Positions 1-7,927 of a stretch of 64,000 nucleotides of DNA are shown here, in pieces. A program made the position numbers and the translations under genes. Within the stretch, counting starts at the first letter, position 1, and the number at the start of each line of letters is the position of its first letter. Under the pieces are notes generated by a model. It did no database searches. It worked only from the letters and a program-made list of their open reading frames with translations, and was not told the DNA's origin. The stretch is taken from contig OZ220677.1 in assembly GCA_965116335.1 (NCBI GenBank), positions 2,418,001 through 2,482,000 of the forward strand, written 5' to 3'. Source of the DNA: G963663315 sp965116335. Its GTDB lineage: Bacteria > Pseudomonadota > Gammaproteobacteria > Arenicellales > Poriferihabitantaceae.

Positions 1-1327
1 GTTTGACGCATTTCATGACTGTAACCGGCTTCAACGTTCTCATGGTCGCGCTTCCCGGCAGGGTTTTCCCGACTTGCAGGGTGACTCGTTCGTTATCCGG
101 TTTGTCGTCAAAAAATGAAGTCAGCGCAGCCGCGCTCTGTTCGGTCACGGTGCTGGCCACCAGCTTCCCGGCTGGCTTCAACCGTTGCCAGGCGTAGTCC
201 AGCAATTCAGCCAGTTTGTCAGGGCTGCCGCTGCCACCGATGAAGATGCAGTCCGGGTCTGGCAGAGACGTACAACTTGCCGGAGCCAGGCCGTGAATCG
301 GAACAAGATTCAGACGGGTGCCGAACCGTTCACTGTTGGTCAGGATATGCCCGACACGATCCGCGGATTGTTCGATTGCGTAAATCCGGCCCGAATGGTT
401 CCACCTGGCCCACTCGACACTGACACTGCCACAGCCCGCACCAATATCCCAGGCGATTTCACCATTTTCCGGAGACATTAGAGACAGGATCGTCAGACGG
501 GTTTCGCGTTTGCTGATCATGCCGTATCCGGGTTCTGCTCCGGTCGAGAACAGGTGATCGGAAATACCTGGAAAAGCAGGTAGCGCCGATGCCGCCGATG
601 CCGATACCCCCGGGTCGCGCCGCAGATCAATGATGCAGACATTCAGCGCATGAAATTCCGAGTGCGGTTGTGGTGGTTGCCCCGCCGAAGCGGCCAGATC
701 ACTCGCTGAAAACTGCCGAATCTGTTGGGCTGTGTTGCCCATGGCCTCACATATCCGGATGATGGACGAGCCATAACCCTGCCGCTCCAGTTCCCCTGCA
801 ATGGCTTCTGGAGTACAGTCCCGGTCGGTCAAAACCGCGATCTGGTGACGGTGCCGGATATGCCGGCGCAGTGTATCCAGAGGCCGCCCATGCAGGCTGA
901 CGACCTCGGTCTGCCGCCATGACAGGCCGAGCGCATGAAAGCAGGATTGAATGCTCGAAATGTTCGGGTGAAACCGTAGTTTGTGCTGTGCGATCAATCG
1001 CCCCAGCCACTCGCCGATGCCGTAAAACAGTGCATCCCCCGAACCCAGCACCACGATTCTGGCGGACTGGTTGGCAATCAGTATTTCGCGCAACTCGCAC
1101 AACGGAGACGGGAAAATTACCTTGCGGGCATCGCTTTTGACTTTCGCAATCTGTCTGAAGTGACGTTGTGCGCCACAGATCAGTTGCGCCCGGCCAATAT
1201 CTGCCAGTGCGTTCTGTGACAGCAGGGCCGGGTCGTCACAGCCCAGACTGACCACGCTGATCGGTGGCCCGCGCCACTCAATTGGTGTTGGCAAATCTTC
1301 TTTTTGTGCCGTTGGCGGGGCTAACAT
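1..1327 (-). CDS. cobL: Precorrin-6Y C5,15-methyltransferase (decarboxylating), CbiE-CbiT fusion, 3' end cut by the window
   Basis: This enzyme methylates precorrin-6Y at C-5 and C-15 and decarboxylates the acetate side chain in cobalamin synthesis, using SAM. The frame is open from the ATG at 1325-1327 to base 1, so 442 residues are visible and the C-terminus is missing. The N-terminal half is CbiE-like, with VVSLGCDDPALL near residue 26 and VVLGSGDALFYGIGEWL near residue 100. The C-terminal half is a CbiT-like SAM methyltransferase, with KRETRLTILSLMSPENGEIA and then the glycine-rich DIGAGCGSVSVEWARW loop. The start overlaps the stop of cobH by 7 bases, so the two are translationally coupled and sit under the riboswitch at 2160-2312. 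Confidence 0.9.
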   Translation of the reverse strand, partial: MLAPPTAQKEDLPTPIEWRGPPISVVSLGCDDPALLSQNALADIGRAQLICGAQRHFRQIAKVKSDARKVIFPSPLCELREILIANQSARIVVLGSGDALFYGIGEWLGRLIAQHKLRFHPNISSIQSCFHALGLSWRQTEVVSLHGRPLDTLRRHIRHRHQIAVLTDRDCTPEAIAGELERQGYGSSIIRICEAMGNTAQQIRQFSASDLAASAGQPPQPHSEFHALNVCIIDLRRDPGVSASAASALPAFPGISDHLFSTGAEPGYGMISKRETRLTILSLMSPENGEIAWDIGAGCGSVSVEWARWNHSGRIYAIEQSADRVGHILTNSERFGTRLNLVPIHGLAPASCTSLPDPDCIFIGGSGSPDKLAELLDYAWQRLKPAGKLVASTVTEQSAAALTSFFDDKPDNERVTLQVGKTLPGSATMRTLKPVTVMKCVK

Positions 1328-1959
1328 CGAATACCCCTTGCCAGGCGTGCCAGCGCGTTGAATACCGCCGCTGCCAGAGCACTGCCACCGCTTCGTCCCA
1401 GAATCGTGATGTACTCAACATCCAGCCGCGCCTGATGGTCAACCAGATATTGCTTCGATTCGGCGGCACCGACGAAACCCACCGGAATGGCAATCACCAG
1501 AGCGGGCTTTTGTGCGCCTTCTTCCAGCAATTCCATCAGCCGGAACAACGCAGTCGGAGCGTTGCCAATAATTGCAATGCTGCCCGCCAGATACGGCAGC
1601 CAGAGCTGTACCGCAGTCATTGACCGGGATTGGTTGCTTTGTTGAGCCAGAGTGGTCACCTCGCGCTCATTCAGGAAACAGTGCGGATCGGTATCGAGGA
1701 ACCGTTTGCTCAATCCATGGCGTACCATCTCCGTGTCGCACAGGATTTCACAGCCAGCGTTCAAGGCGCCAACCGCGGACGCGATCGCGTTCCGGCTGAA
1801 TCGAACCTGATGCGCGATTTGTGGATAGCTACAGGTATGCACCAGCCGCATCACCACCTGGCGTTCGGCATCGGAAAATCCACGCAGATCGGTTTCTTCA
1901 CGAATCATAGCGAAGGATTTCTCCTCAATCCGGGCCGGGTCTTTCAGGTAATCATCCAT
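1321..1959 (-). CDS. cobH: Precorrin-8X methylmutase
   Basis: CobH/CbiC moves a methyl group from C-11 to C-12 to give hydrogenobyrinic acid (or its cobalt form). The protein is 212 residues from the ATG at 1959, the family's usual length. It begins MDDYLKDPARIEEKSFAMI, followed by the family segments MRLVHTCSYPQIAHQVRFS (catalytic His expected here) and the C-terminal PVGFVGAAESK and ITILGRSGGSALAAAVFNAL. The frame extends upstream to 2121, but that part looks unlike the family and is probably untranslated leader. It is the first gene of the cob transcript visible here and overlaps cobL. Confidence 0.93.
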   Translation of the reverse strand: MDDYLKDPARIEEKSFAMIREETDLRGFSDAERQVVMRLVHTCSYPQIAHQVRFSRNAIASAVGALNAGCEILCDTEMVRHGLSKRFLDTDPHCFLNEREVTTLAQQSNQSRSMTAVQLWLPYLAGSIAIIGNAPTALFRLMELLEEGAQKPALVIAIPVGFVGAAESKQYLVDHQARLDVEYITILGRSGGSALAAAVFNALARLARGIRC

Positions 1960-2159
1960 GCGGCAATCTGTACTCTCTGTCTCCGGTTTGATCGCAGGAG
2001 CGGTTCTGTGTGCCCGTCCGCAACCGACCGGAGTGGATGTGCCCGATTGCGGGCATACAGGAATCAGCCATCGTGCCGGTCCGGGAAAAGGAATATGAAT
2101 TGGCTCATCGGTCTTTCTCAAAAAGGCCCCACCCGGCCCGTTGCAGTGAAAATCGCCGT

Positions 2160-2312
2160 GTTCAGGTCTCCTGGCTCGCAGGTATAGTCACGCCACGCCT
2201 TCCCGGCAAATCAATCTTCCGGTGGCGCAGATGTGGGTGACACCTTGCATACAGTTGCGGGGGCAGCTACGGCTTATATGAGAACGTTGACCGTATTCCC
2301 TGACCACCCATA
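2160..2312 (-). ncRNA. Cobalamin (B12) riboswitch
   Basis: Read on the minus strand, the segment holds the conserved blocks in order: GGTGGTCAGGGAATACGG (2312-2292), the core GCTGCCCCCGCAACTGTA (2268-2251), GGGAAGGCG near 2200, and the closing GAGCCAGGAGACCTG (about 2177-2163). These are the hallmark elements of the AdoCbl riboswitch family (Rfam RF00174). It lies about 200 bases before cobH, so cobalamin should repress cobH-cobL. The expression platform between 1960 and 2160 was not resolved into terminator and antiterminator. Confidence 0.9.
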
Positions 2313-2334
2313 CATTCTAACGGCAATTGCCGGG

Positions 2335-2362
2335 AATAAACAGCCCGCAATCACCCAGTCAA
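2335..2362 (-). promoter_or_regulatory. Candidate sigma-70 promoter of the cob operon
   Basis: On the minus strand TTGACT (2362-2357) and TTTATT (2340-2335) are separated by 16 bases. The -10 box lies about 23 bases upstream of the first conserved riboswitch block, which is where a riboswitch transcript should begin. This is sequence pattern only. Confidence 0.35.
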
Positions 2363-2369
2363 CCACCCA

Positions 2370-2399
2370 TTGACATACTTTGTCGGAAATCAGTATTAT
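2370..2399 (+). promoter_or_regulatory. Candidate sigma-70 promoter facing the toxin-antitoxin pair
   Basis: TTGACA at 2370-2375 and TATTAT at 2394-2399 are separated by 18 bases. A second, weaker candidate lies just downstream (TTGATT 2417, TATAAT 2442-2447, 19-base spacing). Between here and the antitoxin start at 2650 no other gene was recognised. Confidence 0.35.
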
Positions 2400-2649
2400 C
2401 AGCGGGGCAGGGCCGATTGATTAAACACACATTCAGTTCGGTATAATGGCTTGAACCTCAAGAGTAGAGTGACATTCCTGTAGCCATCGGTGTTCACTGG
2501 TTGGTCTGCAGCCGCGGGCGTGTTGTGGAGGGCCGGACCTGGGACCGAGCTTCTCTTGCGCCGGATAACACTGGAGGTTGCAAAAAATAACTTTTGGTGT
2601 AAAATTGCGACGAAAATTGCGCTTTATTCATCTTGTTACGGGGGAAATT

Positions 2650-2868
2650 ATGCCTAAAGCCATCAAGCTGTCGGACCAGTTGGTTGAGGATGCGACTGCG
2701 TATGCCAGAGTGTTTCACCGTTCGCCTCCCAGACAGATTGAATACTGGGCAACGATTGGTAAAATTTCCGAGGAAAACCCTGATTTGCCGCTGCGCTTTG
2801 TGAAGGACGTGTTGATTGGGTTGGAAGAAGCAAATACGGGTGACCTGACCGAATATCAATTCGAATGA
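2650..2868 (+). CDS. ParD-like antitoxin of a type II toxin-antitoxin pair
   Basis: A 72-residue protein that matches the ParD-like family (PF11903 type): MPKAIKLSDQLVEDATAYA at the N-terminus, then the characteristic RQIEYWATIGKI and a LPLRFVKDVLIGLEEA tail. The start at 2650 is preferred to an upstream in-frame start at 2578 because it has a GGGGAA ribosome site and removes a basic stretch absent from the family. Its ATGA overlap with the downstream toxin gene (2865-2868) is typical of co-translated toxin-antitoxin operons. The N-terminal strand and helices would bind operator DNA and the C-terminus would neutralise the toxin; that is family knowledge, not seen here. Confidence 0.8.
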   Translation: MPKAIKLSDQLVEDATAYARVFHRSPPRQIEYWATIGKISEENPDLPLRFVKDVLIGLEEANTGDLTEYQFE

Positions 2869-3137
2869 AGGTTGTTCAGAGCGGCGTTTTTGCAAGAACG
2901 GTCAAAAAGCTTCACCGAAAAGAGAAATCAGCTGTTGATGACGCAGTCAGAAAGCTGATTGCCGACTCCAGTATCGGCAATATGAAGAAGGGCACTCTGG
3001 CCGGTGTGCGTGTATATAAATATAAAGTGGCCGATAAACAGTATCTGTTGGCCTATCGGTATGAGAAAAGGTCGGACTGTATGACATTACTCGCCCTGGG
3101 GTCACACGAGAACTTTTATCGTGACCTGTCAAGTTGA
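2865..3137 (+). CDS. RelE/ParE-superfamily toxin
   Basis: A 90-residue basic protein beginning MKVVQSGVFARTVKKLHRKE, with a central GTLAGVRVYKYKV and LLAYRY strand pattern and a C-terminal LLALGSHENFYRDL. This is the compact RelE/ParE fold layout; the ending resembles YafQ/HigB-like toxins more than classical ParE. Members either cut mRNA on the ribosome or poison gyrase, and the sequence does not decide between these. It overlaps the antitoxin by four bases. No operator or second cistron was seen downstream; the next gene is convergent. Confidence 0.78.
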   Translation: MKVVQSGVFARTVKKLHRKEKSAVDDAVRKLIADSSIGNMKKGTLAGVRVYKYKVADKQYLLAYRYEKRSDCMTLLALGSHENFYRDLSS

Positions 3138-3199
3138 CGGGGAATGATGCGATGACGGGTTGGGATTCATTCCGACATCCAAATCATTCAGCCCTTACC

Positions 3200-6169
3200 C
3201 TACCACCGCACTCGTGCCTCCACTCCGAACCAATGTTTCGGTGCGGTTTGTTCCTGTGTCAATCGGGTGGCTTGTATCCCCAATGACAGATTCTGGTTGG
3301 TTGCAAGGGGCGTCATGCGCCAGCCCAGTTGAATATCCCGACTATCCCCGGAAAGTCCCAGACCAATATGCGGACTACCCGTGAATCTACCCTCCCATGC
3401 AGAAAGTCCATAGGCCGCATCCATCGACCAACGAGAGTCGTTAGTAGTAGGCATCAACGATTCTTGTAGATACCAACTATCCAGTCCGTCTATAGTCAGA
3501 AGCGAGGCTTGCGATAGCGACAGGGAAAATCCCAGTTCACTGTGCGGATTGGCATCATGAATCAGTGAAGCCGAGAAGCCACTCTCTTCTATCTCTTGTT
3601 GATGAGACAGAACAACCTGACCTTCTATATCCATTTGTACGGTAGCAGAAGTCCAGTGCAGTCCACTGCCGGCATATAATCCAAAGCCACTCTCTGCACC
3701 GCCCCCATCGTGTCTGACTCCAACCGTCAAGCTCGGTTGCAGTTCGGTGTTGTACAACGTGTGGTTCCAGGTACTTTGCAGTCCCGCCCGGATGCGACTG
3801 ATGGACGGATTCATGTTATCTTGTCTGCTCTCATCGGATTGGGTACGTACCCATAAGGCATCGGTATCCAGGGAAAGGGTCGCAGTTTCTGTCGTTCGTA
3901 TCTCACGGCTCACGCCGAGGTTCAGCATCTGCCAGGTAACATCGGATGGATTGCTTTTGCGGTCTTCCCGATAACGACTCACAGTGCCTTGTCCAAAGCC
4001 TGCTGCACCCCATATCCGGGTCTCTCCGGTCTCTCTGGCACTATAGGGAATCAGTGCAGTCAGGTTGGATTCCATGCGCTCTGTAATCGCTTGTCTTTGT
4101 TGGGTGCCTTTTGTGCTATTCGATAACAGACTGATGCCGGTCATCCAGTCATGGACTACATAGTCTGCACCAATGTTCAGGGTGCGGCTTTCTCCTTGCG
4201 TGTGGAGGTCGTGTTGCGTACCTGAAAAGTCAGTTTCAGACAGTTGTCCCCAGAATGCCGTATTGCCGCCTCGAAGGTCTAGTCCGGTGGTATGGATGAA
4301 CTGACTGTTGGATACTATATCTTGGGCATGGATGGTTTGACCAGTAGCCGGGTTTTGAGAAGCCGGGTTCATGTAGATTTCAGAATCAATAGATTCTCCC
4401 GATTGGTTCATCGGAACATTCCAACCGGCCAGGGTTGCGGTCAGTCCGGGGGTACGGCTGGCATTCATTCTGTTACGAATACCGTCTATGGCTTGTTCAG
4501 CTACCGTTCTGCCCATACGGGATAGCCAGGGGGTGGTGGCCTGGGTTGTGTCGGGTTGCAGGGTGAGCATGACCGAGGCGATGCGTTGATTGCTGCCTCT
4601 TATGCGATGGTTCAGTTGAATGGTTTGTTCGGTTGTATCCTCGTTCGCTTGTGCCATTACCGTGACGCTTTGCGGGTTTTGCCAGTTATCGGGGGTGAAG
4701 ACTACAGTAGAGGGCGTTACGGTAATCCGGGTACTGTCTTGTGGCGTAATCTCTATAGTGACACTTGTAGTCGGGGCACTGTCCAGTACCAGAGTATAAG
4801 ACTCCATAGCACCTTCGGTCAGGGTTAAGGCTTGTGCAGAGACCGAGACCGGGGGGATGACCGGGGGCGTGACTACAGGGGGCGTGTTGTTATTATTGTT
4901 ATTGTTGCCACTGCCGGGGTTTGTGGGCGGTGCCGTCGGACCGGGATTTGTGGTGGTGACATCATTATCATTGATGGTCAGGGTGACGGAGCCGGTCACA
5001 GCACCATAGTCACCGCCGGATGCGGTGTGAGTAAGCGTTGCGGAATCGTGGGTGGTATCGTCATCCTGCCCTGCCGTTACGGTCACGATTTGTGCAGTGT
5101 CCCAGTTTGCAGTTGTGAAGGTGAGCGGTGAGGACGGACTGATGGTTATATCTGTATTCGTTGAGACAATAGCAACCGTTACAGTAGCGGTTGGCTCGGT
5201 TGCCAGTTCTATTGTGTAATTACCAGTCGTTCCTTCCGTGAGGGTCAGTGTGTTTTGTGAGAGCGTCAGCGCGGGCGTACCCGGTGGTGGATCGTCATTG
5301 TCAATGATAGTAAGTGTATGGACGGTCGGGCTGCCGAGAGTGTAGCCTGTGCCACTGGTTACTGTCAGAATGATCGTCTCATTGTCATCATCCTCACTGT
5401 CATCGGTGATGGCTACCGGGATATTCACCGTAGTGGCATTCGCCGGAATCGTTACCGTGCCGGGGAGTGTCGTATAATCACTACCCGCTGTCGCCGTGCC
5501 GCCGGTGGCACTGTAGTTGAGTGTGAGCCCTCCGGCAGGCGCGGGGGATGAGAGATTGACGGTCACGTTATGCGTACCGACACTTTCAGCGACACTGAAT
5601 GCAGCAGATGAAAAGGAGACTGCGGGCTGGGTACCTCCTCCCTTAATCGTGAATGTGGCGGAGAGGTTTGGAGGGAATGTCACGTCCTGCTGGTTCCCAA
5701 ACCGAAGTAAGCCTTTAGGCTGCTTACCCCCTGTGACAGTCACCGTCACTGGATCGTCCACGCTGATCGGTGAACCGCTGTAGGCGAGAGTGATCTGCGC
5801 GGAGCGATGGCCTTGAGTAGCACCACCGTGCGAGTGAGTAGCCTCACGCGCGAGCAGCTTACCGCTTGCGATCGTCAGCCCCGAAGGCGCGCCCGACAAT
5901 GTAATCAGGGCAAGTCCCTCTGCGCTCAGCCTGGCTTCGCCGGTCGGGTTTTTCAAGCCTGCAACGTTTGGATCCGGGTTCAGGTCATCCGGGTGAATAT
6001 AGTTACGTACGGTGCCGCCGCTCCCGCCAGCCGACATAAAAGTGGCGTTCTTCGGGATTAATGTAATGGTCGCACCATTCAGTGAAGCGGCCGGTATCTG
6101 GGTGGGATTGATCGTCAGGGATGCAGTCTGTGCCGTGGCCGGGGCGGCAAAGCCCAGCAATAGTGGCAA
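3200..6169 (-). CDS. Calx-beta repeat autotransporter, paralogue 1
   Basis: A type V secreted surface protein of at least 989 residues. After a signal peptide (LPLLLGFAAPATAQ) comes an N-terminal segment with a short His-rich patch, then a Calx-beta domain (about 180-295, with AVAITDDSEDDDNETIILTV-like acidic ends), a TLTEG-type beta repeat (about 300-405), a Pro/Asn linker containing seven consecutive Asn, a second TLTEG repeat, and from about 645 an autotransporter barrel ending in VEARVRW with a terminal aromatic residue. The frame start is a TTG; the paralogue shows that RRLRSSLFRFLL should precede it, so the true start is probably near 6205-6220 and may not be ATG. The promoter and tandem array lie upstream at 6297-6390. 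Confidence 0.85.
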   Translation of the reverse strand: MPLLLGFAAPATAQTASLTINPTQIPAASLNGATITLIPKNATFMSAGGSGGTVRNYIHPDDLNPDPNVAGLKNPTGEARLSAEGLALITLSGAPSGLTIASGKLLAREATHSHGGATQGHRSAQITLAYSGSPISVDDPVTVTVTGGKQPKGLLRFGNQQDVTFPPNLSATFTIKGGGTQPAVSFSSAAFSVAESVGTHNVTVNLSSPAPAGGLTLNYSATGGTATAGSDYTTLPGTVTIPANATTVNIPVAITDDSEDDDNETIILTVTSGTGYTLGSPTVHTLTIIDNDDPPPGTPALTLSQNTLTLTEGTTGNYTIELATEPTATVTVAIVSTNTDITISPSSPLTFTTANWDTAQIVTVTAGQDDDTTHDSATLTHTASGGDYGAVTGSVTLTINDNDVTTTNPGPTAPPTNPGSGNNNNNNNTPPVVTPPVIPPVSVSAQALTLTEGAMESYTLVLDSAPTTSVTIEITPQDSTRITVTPSTVVFTPDNWQNPQSVTVMAQANEDTTEQTIQLNHRIRGSNQRIASVMLTLQPDTTQATTPWLSRMGRTVAEQAIDGIRNRMNASRTPGLTATLAGWNVPMNQSGESIDSEIYMNPASQNPATGQTIHAQDIVSNSQFIHTTGLDLRGGNTAFWGQLSETDFSGTQHDLHTQGESRTLNIGADYVVHDWMTGISLLSNSTKGTQQRQAITERMESNLTALIPYSARETGETRIWGAAGFGQGTVSRYREDRKSNPSDVTWQMLNLGVSREIRTTETATLSLDTDALWVRTQSDESRQDNMNPSISRIRAGLQSTWNHTLYNTELQPSLTVGVRHDGGGAESGFGLYAGSGLHWTSATVQMDIEGQVVLSHQQEIEESGFSASLIHDANPHSELGFSLSLSQASLLTIDGLDSWYLQESLMPTTNDSRWSMDAAYGLSAWEGRFTGSPHIGLGLSGDSRDIQLGWRMTPLATNQNLSLGIQATRLTQEQTAPKHWFGVEARVRW

Positions 6170-6215
6170 GCAGAGCAGGAAGCGGAACAGACTCGACCGC
6201 AGACGGCGGGTGATG

Positions 6216-6245
6216 TGGATTCCCGCTTGTGCGGGAAAGAGGGAT
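6216..6245. repeat. Palindromic repeat A in the autotransporter 1 leader
   Basis: The core is TGGATTCCCG...CGGGAAAGA, a short inverted repeat found at about ten places in this window. Here it lies immediately before the signal-peptide coding region, where the true start of the autotransporter must also lie. Confidence 0.7.
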
Positions 6246-6296
6246 GGTGAAGTTAAACGGTCAGCAGGGTGCGATGAAGCGGGCGCAGGCTGGTCA

Positions 6297-6359
6297 ATCC
6301 GGTGATCCGGTGATCCGGTGATCCGGTGATCCGGTGATCCGATGATCCGATGATCCGGT
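6297..6359. repeat. 8-bp tandem array (GATCCGGT), about 8 copies
   Basis: The unit GATCCGGT is repeated 7.9 times; two units carry GATCCGAT. It lies between the predicted -10 box at 6362-6367 and the autotransporter start, so it should be transcribed as the 5' part of the leader, in RNA as (GGAUCACC)n. The same array with 14 perfect units stands before the second autotransporter at 40948-41058. Confidence 0.95.
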
Positions 6360-6361
6360 CA

Positions 6362-6390
6362 ATTATACCAGAAATCAAGCGTTTAGTCGA
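6362..6390 (-). promoter_or_regulatory. Predicted promoter of autotransporter 1
   Basis: On the minus strand TCGACT (6390-6385) and a perfect TATAAT (6367-6362) are separated by 17 bases. The expected transcription start, about 7 bases further on, falls in the first unit of the tandem array. An equivalent promoter with the same boxes and spacing is at 41061-41089. Confidence 0.6.
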
Positions 6391-6510
6391 ATTTATCGAG
6401 TGGGTTCTGTTCATTTCGTCAGCCTGTTTTTTGCCGGATATTGAGGGTGTGAATGTACTTTGAGGGGTTATCCACTGTCAAGTGGGTTTTATGCAAGGGA
6501 TAACGGTTGT

Positions 6511-6730
6511 GTCCCCCCATCCAATCCGGTTGCGGATTGGATTCCCCCTCAAGGGGGGAATGATGTGATGGATGCCAACCCGTTATCGTAGGGGAGGGTC
6601 TCCGTGCCGTCCCGCGAATGATCGGAACAGGTATCAACGATAGCGGACAGGCACAGAGGCCTGTCCCTACGCATCGGTAAGGGCAGGTTCTGTATAATTG
6701 TGGATTCCCGCTTATCAAGGGAAAGACGGA
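6511..6730. repeat. Intergenic repeat cluster C-B-A
   Basis: Three repeat families lie in a row. C (6511-6563) contains ATCCAATCCGG and CGGATTGGAT arms and a run CCCCCTCAAGGGGGG. B (6587-6671) has CGTAGGGG and CCCTACG ends, each end followed by its own hairpin. A (6701-6729) is TGTGGATTCCCG...GGGAAAGACGG. The same C-B-A order occurs at 41191-41400 upstream of the second autotransporter. No coding potential is seen. Confidence 0.8.
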
Positions 6731-6782
6731 TGGTTGGTGCATGGGGGAATGACTGGGTATCAGAGACTTAATAGGATGGTCA

Positions 6783-7439
6783 TTAAATATAAACTTCCCC
6801 ATCCATAAAATCCCGTACACAGGAATAGTGCCAGTTTGTTCTGGTTCGAGTCGGATACCGGACTAATTTGCAGCCCGGGGTATCTGGCTTGGTATCCGAG
6901 TTGTAGAAAACGTACCGGCACCCCCGGTAGCTCCGGGTCAGTTTGCAAAAGAGTGGCAGATAGCTCTTTCCACCGAAGAAAATCAGGTCGTCATTTGTAT
7001 CGGTCGGGAGTTGGCAAAGATCGTGATAGTAGTCCCGCTTACCGCGCTGCTTGTATTTTTCACCTGGCTTCATGTTCGAGAATGTGATGTCATAGTCTGG
7101 CGTCAGGAACTTCGCGCTGATCAGTCCCCAGCCAGCAGATAGAATGAAGACATCATCAGCCCCGTACTGACGAAGCAGTTGTGCGTACACTGGATGGCTG
7201 TAAAGCGTTCCCGCACAACCCAGATTCCGTGAATTGTTTTCAGTGGGTTTATTATAATCAACCAGTAATTCTCGCCAGGTCCTGCCCCCCACAGCCAGGT
7301 CATCTGGACGCGCATAGACACAGTTGCCCGATGGTGGGGCTTTATGCGGATTGGCGACAAATAAAACCGGCTGCCCGGCATCATTCGTCCATGGAGTCGG
7401 AGCACTTTTTGACGCAGCGCACTGAATCACAATCTTCAT
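6783..7439 (-). CDS. DUF6884/YaaA-like protein of unknown function
   Basis: A 218-residue soluble protein. It begins MKIVIQCAASKS, has YSHPVYAQLLRQYGADDVFI and then LSAGWGLISAKFLTPDYDITF, and later DLIFFGGKSYLPLFCKL. A Cys/Ser-Lys motif at the N-terminus plus an LSA(x)WGLI motif is the pattern of the DUF6884 and YaaA-like group, some members of which act on nucleobases or DNA modification; no activity can be assigned here. An AGAGGAA ribosome site precedes the ATG at 7439. It stands alone between repeat clusters, which suggests a mobile or accessory gene. Confidence 0.55.
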   Translation of the reverse strand: MKIVIQCAASKSAPTPWTNDAGQPVLFVANPHKAPPSGNCVYARPDDLAVGGRTWRELLVDYNKPTENNSRNLGCAGTLYSHPVYAQLLRQYGADDVFILSAGWGLISAKFLTPDYDITFSNMKPGEKYKQRGKRDYYHDLCQLPTDTNDDLIFFGGKSYLPLFCKLTRSYRGCRYVFYNSDTKPDTPGCKLVRYPTRTRTNWHYSCVRDFMDGEVYI

Positions 7440-7690
7440 AGTAGTTATTTCCTCTTTGTCATTTCTGCCACCCGCCTCTCCAGTTCATCCGCCCGGAACA
7501 GGCTGACAGCAACCGTGTTCCGCCTGTCCTGTCCGACAAGTTGCCCATGATCGCATAGAAGCGCCCCAGATCATCAATACGAGCGAATTCAGTCACCCTG
7601 GTTATCCTGTTTTGTTGAGTTCAGGCTTGATTATATACGCAACATTGAACGATTGCGGGCGGGGCAGGCTCTAATTGCAGGTTCTGTATG
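7440..7690. other. Gene-poor stretch with possible decayed small ORF
   Basis: On the minus strand two overlapping frames look protein-like. One gives VTEFARIDDLGRFYAIMGN from a GTG near 7597. The other ends in FRADELERRVAEMTKRK and stops just before the start of the downstream gene. A single frameshift would join them into a protein of about 50 residues. Either this is a broken small gene or chance; I saw no family match. Confidence 0.25.
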
Positions 7691-7692
7691 AT

Positions 7693-7802
7693 TGTGGATT
7701 CCCGTTTTCACGGGAAAGACGGGTGGTTGGTGCGTGTTCCGGCGGTTGTGTCCCCCCATCCAATCCGTTTGCGGATTGGATTCCCCCTCAAGGGGTGAAT
7801 GA
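7693..7802. repeat. Repeat A and repeat C upstream of the polyamine transporter operon
   Basis: A copy of A (7693-7721) is followed by a copy of C (7750-7802). They occupy most of the spacer between the divergent genes at 7439 and 7928 and may lie in the leader of the transporter operon. Confidence 0.75.
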
Positions 7803-7927
7803 TGGTTGGTTGTGTCTTCTGTTGGCGTGATATAAAAAATTTGAATTTATGGATTGAATCAGTTACAGTTGGCTTTTCTGTATCCTGATGAATTTCTTCA
7901 GGAGCGGTTACTGACGGATAAAACGTT

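Noticed and set aside
1..120. Apparent frameshift near the 3' end of cobL
   Set aside because: A first reading dropped four bases; the correct reverse complement keeps one frame to the edge of the window.
747..1100. Minus-strand ORF of 117 codons
   Set aside because: It is out of frame with cobL, which covers the same bases with clear family motifs.
4832..5551. Plus-strand ORFs rich in Gly/Arg opposite the autotransporter passenger
   Set aside because: They are shadows of the low-complexity Thr/Val-rich passenger on the other strand; the same occurs at 38386-40428.
6297..6359. Short CRISPR-like array
   Set aside because: The 8-bp units are contiguous without spacers; it is a simple tandem repeat, as is 40948-41058.
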